Shown: positions 16,976-24,394 of the stretch, one piece after another
How the letters are laid out: every line of letters starts with the position of its first letter
How positions within the stretch are numbered: the stretch's first letter is position 1
DNA from: JBJXFK01 sp046155505
GTDB taxonomy: Bacteria > Planctomycetota > Phycisphaerae > UBA1845 > Fen-1342
Assembly: GCA_046155505.1 (NCBI GenBank)
Contig: JBJXFK010000036.1
Coordinates: 1 to 38,130, forward strand
DNA length: 38,130 nucleotides
Direction: 5' to 3'
Position numbers and translations under genes: made by a program
The notes under the pieces: generated by a model
Seen by the model: the letters and a program-made list of their open reading frames with translations, nothing else
Told to the model about the DNA's origin: nothing
Databases searched by the model: none

Positions 16976-18310
16976 ATGCCGCTTCCCCCGCCGCTGTTCA
17001 ATCCGCTCACCTCGCCCGAGCCGCTCACCCAGCTTGAGATACTCGCCGGACCACTGGGGTTGCTCGCATTCCTGCTGTTGGTCCCGCTCGTGCGGCTTGC
17101 GCGGCGCAGCGCGCCACATGTGGCGCTGATCGCGGGCGGCGTCGCGTGGGTGGTTTTGACCGCCGGGCCGCTAAGTGCCGCGGTGTTGGCGGTGGGCGTC
17201 GGCGCGGGTGTCCTGTGGATTGCGGCGGTCGCCGCCATGCGACGGCGCGGGACGATTTCGCACAGTGGCGGTGTCGCTGCGGTCTGGCTTGGACTTACCG
17301 CATTGATCTTCCCGCTCTGGTGGTGGCCGCAATGGCCGTGGTTCGGCTGGCAGTCGGTGCGCATGCCGCCGCTGCACAATTTGGGGTTCGCGTATTTCTA
17401 TCTGCGACTGATCGCGTGGGGCGTCGATTGGTCGCGTGAGCCGACGCGGGCGCTCGATCCCTTGCGATCGGTCTGCTGGCTGGCGTATCCGCCGATCATG
17501 CGACTCGGGCCAATCGTGCCGCGCGAGGTGTTCTTCGAGCGGTTGGCGGCTTGGCGTAGCGGCGAGCCGATTGCGTGGCGTGAGGTCGGCAAGCGGTTCG
17601 GCTGGCTGATCGTCGGCGGCGTTTTTCTGGTGATGGTGGCGAACAACACGCCCAAGCCGTTCGCGGATCGGGCCGACTACTTCGCGGCACCGGAGTTGTA
17701 TTCGACAAAGGTGCTTTGGCGCGCGGTGTACTTCATCCCGATTCAGATTTACCTGATTCTGTGGGTGTACAACGAACTGGCGGCGGTGGTTGGCCTGCTG
17801 GTCGGCATTCGCGTCGACAACAATTTTGATTGCCTGCCGGCGGCGACCAGCGTGCGCGATTTCTGGCGGCGCTGGCACATCACGGTCGGCGCGTGGCTGC
17901 GCACGTACATCTACATTCCCCTCGGCGGCAATCGCAGCCCGGCGTGGGTCACCTACACGGCGGTGTTCGGCTTTTGCGGCGTGTGGCACGGAGCGAGTTG
18001 GTCGTTTCTGGTTTGGGGATTATCGCAGGCGGTCGCGCTGGTCGCGCAAAAGTGGTGGGACAATTTCTGGTTGTGGGCGAGCCCCGCCGGACGCGCGAAC
18101 GCAATCCAAAATCCAAAATCCAAAATCCAAAATTCGCATGCTGGTGGGGGAGGTGTCGCTCCGTCGCGCACGCCGGCGCTGCTGGCTTGGACCGGCGTCT
18201 GCTGGCTGCTGACGATGCACTATCAGATCGTGACGATCTTCATGTTCGCCGACTTCGAGCACTTCGGCACGCGCGTGCTGCGCGAGCTTTGGATTCGAAT
18301 GTGGGCCTGA
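16976..18310 (+). CDS. MBOAT-family O-acyltransferase (AlgI-like)
   Basis: A 444-residue multipass membrane protein. The family motifs are present: 'FWRRWHITVGAWLRTYIYIP' (His301) and 'GVWHGASW' (His338, the usual active-site His). Such enzymes move an acyl group across the membrane for O-acylation of exopolysaccharide or cell-wall polymers, usually with a periplasmic GDSL/AlgX-like partner; none is in this window. A CCAAAAT array (18103-18134) encodes 'AIQNPKSKIQNS' at about 376-387, in a loop after the active site, and looks like an in-frame insertion. The start at 16976 has no clear ribosome binding site, so the first residues are uncertain. The last helices are shorter than in typical AlgI. 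Confidence 0.88.
   Translation: MPLPPPLFNPLTSPEPLTQLEILAGPLGLLAFLLLVPLVRLARRSAPHVALIAGGVAWVVLTAGPLSAAVLAVGVGAGVLWIAAVAAMRRRGTISHSGGVAAVWLGLTALIFPLWWWPQWPWFGWQSVRMPPLHNLGFAYFYLRLIAWGVDWSREPTRALDPLRSVCWLAYPPIMRLGPIVPREVFFERLAAWRSGEPIAWREVGKRFGWLIVGGVFLVMVANNTPKPFADRADYFAAPELYSTKVLWRAVYFIPIQIYLILWVYNELAAVVGLLVGIRVDNNFDCLPAATSVRDFWRRWHITVGAWLRTYIYIPLGGNRSPAWVTYTAVFGFCGVWHGASWSFLVWGLSQAVALVAQKWWDNFWLWASPAGRANAIQNPKSKIQNSHAGGGGVAPSRTPALLAWTGVCWLLTMHYQIVTIFMFADFEHFGTRVLRELWIRMWA
18103..18134 (+). repeat. CCAAAAT heptamer array inside the MBOAT gene
   Basis: Four heptamers in the same coding-strand orientation and with the same encoded QNPKSKI peptide as at 15243-15273. Confidence 0.9.
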
Positions 18311-18413
18311 GCGAACGCCCTCAAAACGCAGATTCGCCGCCCGCTCCTTCTCGTTCGGCGGCGAATCGCGATGGCGCGCGGGTGCGCTCAGTCATTTCAC
18401 GAGCGCTCGCTCG

Positions 18414-18938
18414 CTAAGGGCAATCTTCGCCGAACACGCTCAACAACTCTGACAGATCAACCAGATCGATCGCGCCGCTGTCGTCAATGTCGGCTGCAGG
18501 GTCGAACGCCGGGTCGCCGCTCGACGAGCCGAATGACGCGAGGAGTCGCGCCAGGTCGGACAGATTGATGGTGCGGTCGCCGTTGATATCGGCAGGACAG
18601 GGCAGCGGCGGCACGACGATGACGCGGCCCTGCATGCTGCTGCCGTGTGGAATGCAGTAGTACTCGACCGTGCCAACCTGCTGAAACGTAAACTCGAACG
18701 TGTCGTCCAGGCCCATGTCGCCGCTGTCAAACAGTCCGCTGGGCACGAGCGTGCCCGGGCCGGTTTGGCTGGTGACGGTGTGGATAATCGCGTCAAGATT
18801 GACCCAGCGCACCGTCGTGCCGGCGGTGACGGTGAGCGGGCTGGGCGTGTATTCGAAGAACTGAATTTCGACGGTGACGACGTCGGCCAGTGCGCATGCG
18901 CCGATTGCGCCGGCCGTGAGAAGCGCTGCGATACGCAT
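18414..18938 (-). CDS. Secreted cupredoxin with dockerin-like C-terminus
   Basis: A 174-residue exported protein with a plastocyanin-like blue-copper domain. The likely type 1 copper ligands are His53 ('IIHTV') and Cys95, His98 and Met102 in 'YYCIPHGSSMQG'. The His-Met spacing is one shorter than in plastocyanin. The signal peptide ends near 'ACALAD'. The C-terminal 60 residues carry two EF-hand-like motifs ('DINGDRTINLSDLARLL', 'DIDDSGAIDLVDLSELL') and end in Cys-Pro. An AAGGGGG lies upstream of the ATG at 18938. It converges with the MBOAT gene. An electron-transfer or copper-binding role at the surface is likely. Confidence 0.88.
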   Translation of the reverse strand: MRIAALLTAGAIGACALADVVTVEIQFFEYTPSPLTVTAGTTVRWVNLDAIIHTVTSQTGPGTLVPSGLFDSGDMGLDDTFEFTFQQVGTVEYYCIPHGSSMQGRVIVVPPLPCPADINGDRTINLSDLARLLASFGSSSGDPAFDPAADIDDSGAIDLVDLSELLSVFGEDCP

Positions 18939-18954
18939 AGAGAACCCCCTTACG

Positions 18955-18984
18955 AAACGGGGTTCGGCGTAGTGCCGAACCCCG
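18955..18984 (-). terminator. Hairpin downstream of the PhoX-like gene
   Basis: An 11-bp perfect stem, CGGGGTTCGGC (18958-18968) with GCCGAACCCCG (18974-18984), around a 5-base loop. On the minus strand it is followed by TTTCG. It lies 29 bases after the stop at 19014 and just before the ribosome binding site of the cupredoxin gene, so it may terminate or attenuate. Confidence 0.6.
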
Positions 18985-19013
18985 CGAATTCACAGATCAC
19001 CCATCCGTCGAGC

Positions 19014-20555
19014 TTAGCGACGACGGATCAGAGCCAAGCTGCCGAGAGCGATCAGCGCCAGGCTGGTCGGCTCGGGAACGATGCTCGGATCGATGTACAT
19101 TGCGAGGAGTTGGCCGCCTTCGACCAGTTCGCCCGGGATGCCGTAGTGAGCCTGCGAGTTGAGCAGGTACCAGCCGTCGCCGAGCTGGTCCTTGGCATCG
19201 ATGATGCCGCTGGCCTCTTCGTCGCGCGTCAGGAAGCCAGGCGCGCCGGGCTGGAAGAAGGTCGGGTTGTGAGCCGCGACTTCGAGGAATCCGGCGGTGT
19301 CGATGTCGTACAGCCAGATCTTGCCGAGGGCATCCTGGCCGCCGATGTCTTCCTGAATGAGGATGCGACCGTGGCTGTCGATGGTCATGTTGTCCATCAT
19401 CTGCGGGCCGTCTTCGGTGCTGAGCAGTTCGGTGACCGTTCCGCCGGCGTTCGGGTTGGTGATGTCATCGAACGACATTTTGTAGAGGCGGCTGCGACCG
19501 ACGGTCGATCCGCCGGTGCCGGTGGTGTCATAGCGATCGGTGGTGACGAAGTAGAAGTCGTTTTCCTTGCCCGGGCGCGGGTCGAAGTGACCGTCTTCCG
19601 GACGGAGGAAATCGGTGACGCCGTTGGCGACCGACTCGGTCTGTAGCGAGCCGCCGGTGCGATTCGACACGTCGCCGTGCGCGAACAGGTTGAAGCGACC
19701 GCTGGCCGGGGTGGCGCGGTTTTCCGTCGGGAGGCCGGTCACCTGAATGCCGAACAGGTTGCCGTTGGTGAGGCCGGCGCGCTCAATGTCGTTGCCGGTG
19801 TTGGTCTTGTTGCCGACGTAGACATAAACCTGACCCGGCGTCGAGTCGTCGAGGCCGATGGCGACGGTCTTGTCCTGCGCGTAGGGGCTGGCGACCGCGT
19901 TTTCCCAGCTAAAGCGGCCGAGGTGCGGCAACTGCCAGGTCTGGTTGGTCGCGCCGCCCGTGACGATGTGGGCGTAGGCGCGGCCTTCGGCGCCGACTTC
20001 TTCGCCGTTCAGGTAGATGCGCGACTGGCTGCCGAGGCCGGTCGCCGCGTTGTAGTAGGCGCTCGGAGCGGCGAGGTCGCCCGAGCAGAAGCGGCCCCAG
20101 CGCTGCGCCGGGCTGGGTGCGTTCGACCAGGTGCCGGTACCCGAGCTGTACTCGAATGCATCAGCCGAAGACGTGTTGTGATCGCGACCCGAGTTGACCG
20201 CCAGGTTGGTGCTGATGTCCCAGCGCGAAACGAATGCGCCGGTTTGGCCGTGGGCGCGGACGGCACCGACCGAGGCACCGATCTCATGATTGACGAGCAG
20301 CGTGAAATTGCCGTCGGTCGGATTGTTGAACGCGCCCATGCCGTCGGGCAGGCCGGCGAGGCGATAGCCGCCGACGTTGTCACCGACGGTCAGGATCGAG
20401 GTCGTGCGGATCTGCGCCTGCGTGAAGCCGGCGGCCGGCAGGACGTAGGGAACGGTCGTGGTGCTGGGGCCGATGTTCTGGGCCAGCGCGGCGCCGCTTG
20501 TCAGCGCAGCGGCGGCGACGAGGAACTCGACGCGGAAACGATTGGACTTCATCAT
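19014..20555 (-). CDS. PhoX-like (DUF839) protein with PEP-CTERM sorting signal
   Basis: A 513-residue secreted protein resembling the PhoX/DUF839 family of beta-propeller phosphatases and esterases: 'HEIGASVGAV', 'FLRPEDGHFDP' and 'DNMTIDSHGRILIQEDI' match its conserved segments. The signal peptide ends near 'GAALAQ'. The C-terminus is a PEP-CTERM signal: 'VPEPTSLAL', a hydrophobic stretch and a final 'IRRR', so an exosortase should process it; none is in this window. The ATG pair at 20555/20552 is preceded by GGAGAG (20563-20568). Whether it is an active phosphatase is not shown by the sequence. Confidence 0.88.
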   Translation of the reverse strand: MMKSNRFRVEFLVAAAALTSGAALAQNIGPSTTTVPYVLPAAGFTQAQIRTTSILTVGDNVGGYRLAGLPDGMGAFNNPTDGNFTLLVNHEIGASVGAVRAHGQTGAFVSRWDISTNLAVNSGRDHNTSSADAFEYSSGTGTWSNAPSPAQRWGRFCSGDLAAPSAYYNAATGLGSQSRIYLNGEEVGAEGRAYAHIVTGGATNQTWQLPHLGRFSWENAVASPYAQDKTVAIGLDDSTPGQVYVYVGNKTNTGNDIERAGLTNGNLFGIQVTGLPTENRATPASGRFNLFAHGDVSNRTGGSLQTESVANGVTDFLRPEDGHFDPRPGKENDFYFVTTDRYDTTGTGGSTVGRSRLYKMSFDDITNPNAGGTVTELLSTEDGPQMMDNMTIDSHGRILIQEDIGGQDALGKIWLYDIDTAGFLEVAAHNPTFFQPGAPGFLTRDEEASGIIDAKDQLGDGWYLLNSQAHYGIPGELVEGGQLLAMYIDPSIVPEPTSLALIALGSLALIRRR

Positions 20556-20974
20556 CTTTTCTCTCTCCACCTGTTCAATCGGAACTAGACGGGCATCCGT
20601 GACATTGGCGACCACCGCGGATCGTCGGGCAGCCCTCCTTCTGAAGCCGTACTTTTACGCACCGTTCGTAAGCGTCATGCAAATCCGATGTGAGGCTTCG
20701 GCCAAATTCGCGATCAATCATCACGACATTCGAGTGGCACGATTTGTTTTGTGTGATTTCGGTTTGGGCCGCGCGATGATTGCAAGAAAGCCCGCCGGCG
20801 TTTCACGCGCTCTGGCTTGCATTGTTCTATCGACGCGCGATGTCGTCGCAACACCTTGAATTGCGCGCCATAGCGGCTATCCTTCGCACTCGATCGTAGG
20901 TCAGGACGCGGCGCGCGACGCGGCTGGACCGGTTTTGAGTGGAAGCGCGCGGTACTGACGAAAAGAGGATTCAC
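20556..20974. other. Intergenic region
   Basis: About 420 bases between divergent genes. A plausible promoter for the small peptide gene lies at 20856-20883. No gene or repeat array was recognised in the rest. Confidence 0.5.
20856..20883 (+). promoter_or_regulatory. Candidate promoter of the 52-residue peptide gene
   Basis: TTGAAT (20856-20861) and TATCCT (20878-20883) are 16 bases apart, four matches each to consensus. The expected leader is about 85 nt. Confidence 0.35.
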
Positions 20975-21133
20975 ATGAAGAAGATCAATGCTCTGCGTTT
21001 TGCGATGTTGGCCATGTCGGCCGGCATGACGTTCCAGCTCCTCGGCGGCTGCGGCGATTTCCTGACCCGCTTCGCGGGCGCGGGCGCGATCGTCGCCGGC
21101 GTCGTCACGCTGTTCGGCCTCGGCGGCAACTAA
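20975..21133 (+). CDS. Small exported or membrane peptide (52 residues)
   Basis: The peptide starts 'MKKINALRFAML', has a hydrophobic core and a lipobox-like 'LLGGC', and ends in a second hydrophobic stretch 'AGAIVAGVVTLFGLGGN'. AAGAGGA (20963-20969) lies five bases before the ATG, and a strong terminator follows 26 bases after the stop. The gene is therefore well delimited despite its size. It could be a small lipoprotein or a two-helix membrane peptide. No family is recognised. Confidence 0.7.
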   Translation: MKKINALRFAMLAMSAGMTFQLLGGCGDFLTRFAGAGAIVAGVVTLFGLGGN

Positions 21134-21159
21134 GAAGCCCGGCTGATTCGAATATCGCA

Positions 21160-21205
21160 GCGACCTTGAGGTTCCCTTGCGGAGCCTCAAGGTCGCGGTG
21201 TTTTT
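21160..21205 (+). terminator. Strong Rho-independent terminator
   Basis: GCGACCTTGAGG (21160-21171) pairs perfectly with CCTCAAGGTCGC (21185-21196), followed by GGTGTTTTT. It closes the 52-residue peptide gene. On the other strand it lies just after murD and could serve both. Confidence 0.88.
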
Positions 21206-21231
21206 CCGGGGCCGCGCGAAGTTGCCGCAAG

Positions 21232-22605
21232 TCAGGCTTGCATCGCCAGCCGCGCAAACAGCTCGCCGCGCTCGCGATAGTCGGTGAACATTCCCCAACT
21301 CGCGCACGCGGGCGAGAGCAGCACCGTGTCGCCCGCAACCGCCTGCGCCCGACAGGCCGCGAACGCCGCCTCGAATGTATCGAACACGTCCGCCTTTCCG
21401 CCCGCCGCCGTCACCAAGCGCGACATCGTCGGCCCCGTGATCCCGATGCACGCGGCGAACCTCGCCTTCCCCGCCGCCAATTCGGCGACCGGGGCCAGAT
21501 CGCTCCCTTTGTCATAGCCGCCGAGAATCAGCAGCAGCGGCCCGTCGAACGCATTCATCGCGGTGATTGCCGATTCCGGCGTCGTCGACTTTGAATCGTT
21601 GTAATACGCCACGCCGTCACGCAGCGCGACGCGTTGCAGGCGGTGCGGCAAGCCGTGGAAATCGGCCAGCGCTGCCGCCGCAGCATCAGGCGCGGCACCG
21701 AGCGCGTGCGCTACGCAGAGGGCCGCGGCGGCGTTCTCGACATTGTGCCTGCCGGGCACGCCGATGCGGGCCGTCGGCCAGGCGAGTTGCTCGTCGTCGC
21801 AATCGACCGCGGGCGTGCTTTGCCGCACGGCGACCGGCTGGTTTTCGCTGGCGGCGTAGCGCCATATACCGGCGACGTCGCCGAACAACTGGTCAAAGTG
21901 CTCGCGCCAGCCGCCATGCTCGCCAATGATGATGTGATCGCGCTCGGGTCGCTGAAAGCGGACGAGATTCAGCTTCGCGGCCGTGTAAGCGGCAAATGTG
22001 CCGTGCCAGTCGATGTGATTGGGCGAGAGATTCGTCAACACCGCGACATGCGGACTCCAGCGAACCGCCGGCGTGCGTTCGAGTTGGAAGCTGGATAGTT
22101 CGAGCACCACGATGTCCCGCTCGCGGATCGCATCGAGACTGTCGAGCAGGCTCAGGCCGAGATTGCCGCCGATCCAAGTCTTGCGATCACGGAGCGTGCG
22201 TTCGAGAACGTGGCCGATCATGGCGGTGGTGGTGCTTTTCCCCACCGAGCCGGTGACGCCGACCGTGACGCCGCGGCAGCGCTCGACGAACAGGTTGATT
22301 TCGGTGGTGATCGGCACGCCCGCGTCGCGCGCGGCTTGCACAAACTCGGAATTCGGCGGCACAGCCGGATTGACGATGACCAAGTCGGTATCGACGAAGT
22401 CGCTACGCTCGTGCGTGCCGAGCCGCAGCGCGACGCCAAGCGGTCGCACGGCGGCGATCGACTCGGTGAGTTTGTCGGGTTCGTCCCTGTCAGTCACGAG
22501 CACGCGTGCGCCCTGTGCGACGAGCCAGCGCGTAACGCCGACTCCGCCACCGAAGCGGCCGAGGCCCATGACGGTGACCCGTTTGCTCTGAAAGTCAAAA
22601 CTCAC
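21232..22605 (-). CDS. murD: UDP-N-acetylmuramoyl-L-alanine--D-glutamate ligase
   Basis: Cytoplasmic peptidoglycan precursor synthesis: ATP-dependent addition of D-Glu to UDP-MurNAc-L-Ala. The 457-residue protein has the N-terminal Rossmann-like 'VMGLGRFGGG', the ATP-binding 'GVTGSVGKSTT' (Lys123; the usual Thr-Asn is Ser-Val), 'NLSPNHIDWHGT', 'YTAAKLNLV' with the lysine that is carbamylated in Mur ligases, and the C-terminal 'NDSKSTTPESAITAM'. The GTG at 22605 is chosen because AAGGAG (22611-22616) lies five bases upstream and translation begins 'SFDFQSKRVTVMG'. It stands alone, not in a division cluster, and is divergent from arsR by 134 bases. Confidence 0.95.
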   Translation of the reverse strand: MSFDFQSKRVTVMGLGRFGGGVGVTRWLVAQGARVLVTDRDEPDKLTESIAAVRPLGVALRLGTHERSDFVDTDLVIVNPAVPPNSEFVQAARDAGVPITTEINLFVERCRGVTVGVTGSVGKSTTTAMIGHVLERTLRDRKTWIGGNLGLSLLDSLDAIRERDIVVLELSSFQLERTPAVRWSPHVAVLTNLSPNHIDWHGTFAAYTAAKLNLVRFQRPERDHIIIGEHGGWREHFDQLFGDVAGIWRYAASENQPVAVRQSTPAVDCDDEQLAWPTARIGVPGRHNVENAAAALCVAHALGAAPDAAAAALADFHGLPHRLQRVALRDGVAYYNDSKSTTPESAITAMNAFDGPLLLILGGYDKGSDLAPVAELAAGKARFAACIGITGPTMSRLVTAAGGKADVFDTFEAAFAACRAQAVAGDTVLLSPACASWGMFTDYRERGELFARLAMQA

Positions 22606-22705
22606 ACCCGCTCCTTCGGGAATCGCCGAGTTGTCATCGCCCCATCGCGTAGATCGAGCGTGACGGCAAGATATCGCGTTTTCGCAAATACGTCCCAGTG
22701 CCGGA

Positions 22706-22733
22706 TTGACAACGCGGCGGACGCGGCTACAAT
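22706..22733 (+). promoter_or_regulatory. Near-consensus promoter of arsR, leaderless
   Basis: TTGACA (22706-22711) is a perfect -35 and TACAAT (22728-22733) a five-of-six -10, spaced 16 bases. Transcription should start at about 22740, which is the A of the arsR ATG, and no ribosome binding site is present. Confidence 0.75.
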
Positions 22734-22754
22734 ATTTGCATGGTGACGCAAATA
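22733..22754. promoter_or_regulatory. Probable ArsR operator
   Basis: TATTTGC (22733-22739) and GCAAATA (22748-22754) are perfect inverted repeats eight bases apart, covering the end of the -10 box, the start point and the first codons of arsR. A third half-site GCAAATA is at 22683-22689. Binding of the encoded regulator is inferred from position. Confidence 0.6.
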
Positions 22755-23126
22755 AGCAAACGAGTCCCGCGTTCGCCCAAGTCGGCGGCAAGTTGTTGCC
22801 GTCCGATCGATGGCTTGCTCGACGTCGAGCTATTTCGCGCGCTCAGCGATCCCACCCGGCTGCGGTTGCTGGCCTGCTTGATGAAGTGCTCGCGGGCCTG
22901 CTCGGTCAGCGAGGTCGCCGAGTGCTGCGCGGTGGACTTTTCGGTCGTCTCGCGGCATTTGCTGGCGCTCGCGCGGGCGGGCGTGGTGGAATCGAAACGC
23001 GACGGTCGCACGGTGCTTTACGAGGTGTGCTATCAACCGCTCTCGGCCAAGCTGCGAGCGCTGGCTGAGGCGATCAGCGCGTGCTGCGTCGGCGGCGAAT
23101 CGCGACCCGCCGCTGCCTGTTGCTGA
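22740..23126 (+). CDS. ArsR-family metalloid-responsive repressor
   Basis: A 128-residue winged-helix repressor: 'LFRALSDPTRLRLLACL' (about 31-47), the recognition region 'CSVSEVAECCAVDFSVVSRH' (54-73) and wing 'VESKRDGRTVLYEV' (83-96). The classical ELCVCDL sensor is absent, but Cys50, Cys54, Cys62 and Cys63 surround the same helix, and Cys pairs occur near both ends (19-20, 115-116, 127-128). Trivalent arsenic is the likely ligand because arsM follows 49 bases downstream. The start codon coincides with the predicted transcript start, so the message is probably leaderless and autoregulated. Confidence 0.9.
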   Translation: MVTQISKRVPRSPKSAASCCRPIDGLLDVELFRALSDPTRLRLLACLMKCSRACSVSEVAECCAVDFSVVSRHLLALARAGVVESKRDGRTVLYEVCYQPLSAKLRALAEAISACCVGGESRPAAACC

Positions 23127-23175
23127 ATTGTGTGATGCGAAACGGAAAATTGCGATTTTCCGATTGAGGTGAGAA

Positions 23176-24153
23176 ATGAGTAAGCCCATTCCGCTCGCCT
23201 GTTGTGGCGATGACTGTTGCAGCGAGACTGCCGCACCTGCGGCATCCGCCGCCGGCGTCGCGAGCTCAGATTCAGCAGATGCCGTTCGCGACAAAGTGCG
23301 CGAGGGGTACGCCAAAATCGCAACCGACGGCGGCTGGTCTGCGACCGCGGCCACCAACGCGAGCGCGGGTTCGTGCTGCGCACCGAATGCGGCCGGCGGC
23401 GGCTGTTGCGGCCCGGCGACTTTCTCGCCCGAGCAACTCGCCACCGCGATCGGCTATGCACAAAGCGAACTCTCGATCGCGCCCGATGGTGCGAACATGG
23501 GACTCTCCTGCGGCAATCCGACGGCGATCGCGTCGCTGCAACCAGGCGAGGTCGTCCTCGACCTTGGTGCCGGCGGCGGGTTTGACTGCTTCATCGCCGG
23601 TGCGAAAGTCGGCGCGACCGGCCGCGTCATCGGCGTCGACATGACGCCCGAGATGCTCGGCAAAGCGCGCAAAAACACGGCCGCATATCGCGATCGCACG
23701 GGGTTCGACAACGTCGAGTTTCGCCTGGGCGAGATCGAAAATCTCCCGGTTGCCGACGCGAGCGTCGATGTGGTCATTTCCAACTGCGTGCTCAATCTCT
23801 CGCCCGACAAGCCGCGCGTGTGGCGAGAAATCGCGCGTGTGCTGAAGCCCGGCGGGCGCGTCGCGGTGTCCGACCTCGCGCTGCTCCGGCCGCTGCCTGA
23901 TTCGGTGCGGGCCGATGTCGAAGCGCTGGTCGGCTGCGTCGCCGGTGCGGTGTTGGTCGACGAGATCCGCTCAATGGCGACGCGCGTCGGACTGTGCGAG
24001 CTGCAACTTACGTCGAAGCCGCAGTACGTCGCCGCGATGATGAACTTCGACGACCCGCTCTACCAGGGCATCCTCTCGAAGCTGCCGGTAAGTACGTCGC
24101 CGGCGGATTTCATCACGAGCCTCGATATCGTGGCCCGCAAGCCGTGCGGTTGA
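23176..24153 (+). CDS. arsM: Arsenite S-adenosylmethionine methyltransferase
   Basis: Cytoplasmic methylation of As(III) to methylated arsenicals. The 325-residue protein has the SAM-binding 'VLDLGAGGGFDCFIAG' (about 127-142) and 'VIGVDMTPEML' (151-161). The three catalytic or As-binding cysteines align as Cys112 ('LSCGNP'), Cys204 ('ISNCVLNLS') and Cys254 ('VGCVAGAV'), matching Cys72/174/224 of the algal enzyme. An N-terminal extension carries Cys pairs at 9-10, 14-15, 67-68 and 77-78. A GAGGTGAG site (23166-23173) precedes the ATG. It forms an operon with arsR. Confidence 0.95.
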   Translation: MSKPIPLACCGDDCCSETAAPAASAAGVASSDSADAVRDKVREGYAKIATDGGWSATAATNASAGSCCAPNAAGGGCCGPATFSPEQLATAIGYAQSELSIAPDGANMGLSCGNPTAIASLQPGEVVLDLGAGGGFDCFIAGAKVGATGRVIGVDMTPEMLGKARKNTAAYRDRTGFDNVEFRLGEIENLPVADASVDVVISNCVLNLSPDKPRVWREIARVLKPGGRVAVSDLALLRPLPDSVRADVEALVGCVAGAVLVDEIRSMATRVGLCELQLTSKPQYVAAMMNFDDPLYQGILSKLPVSTSPADFITSLDIVARKPCG

Positions 24154-24180
24154 TTGAATTGTGAGTTGTCACGAATTGTA

Positions 24181-24374
24181 GGTGCCATGCCGACGACCGT
24201 TCGCGTCGGCATGCGTGCGAAGAGAAGCAGCCGAGGGCGGCAGCTCCGCAATGCCAATTGCCGTGCCGACGGCCGTTCGTGTCGCGTTGCGTGTTCGCGC
24301 GAGAAAACCGCGGAGGGCCGCGGTGCTCCACGTCGTTCTTCCTTTGTTCCCTTGTTCCCTTGTTCCCCTGTTCC
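24181..24374. repeat. Repeat island: boxes A, B, C and a TTGTTCCC array
   Basis: Box A is at 24181-24217 (exact inverse of 12830-12866), box B at 24227-24241 (a GCAGCCGAGGGCGGC segment shared with 29584-29606 and 34026-34048), a degenerate box A at about 24250-24290, and box C at 24306-24329 (exact inverse of 24 bases at 34061-34084 region). Then comes an 8-base tandem array of CTTGTTCC units at 24343-24374. The island fills the space between the convergent arsM and HtrA genes. Confidence 0.85.
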
Positions 24375-24394
24375 GGCAGCTCCCCATGTCCGCA

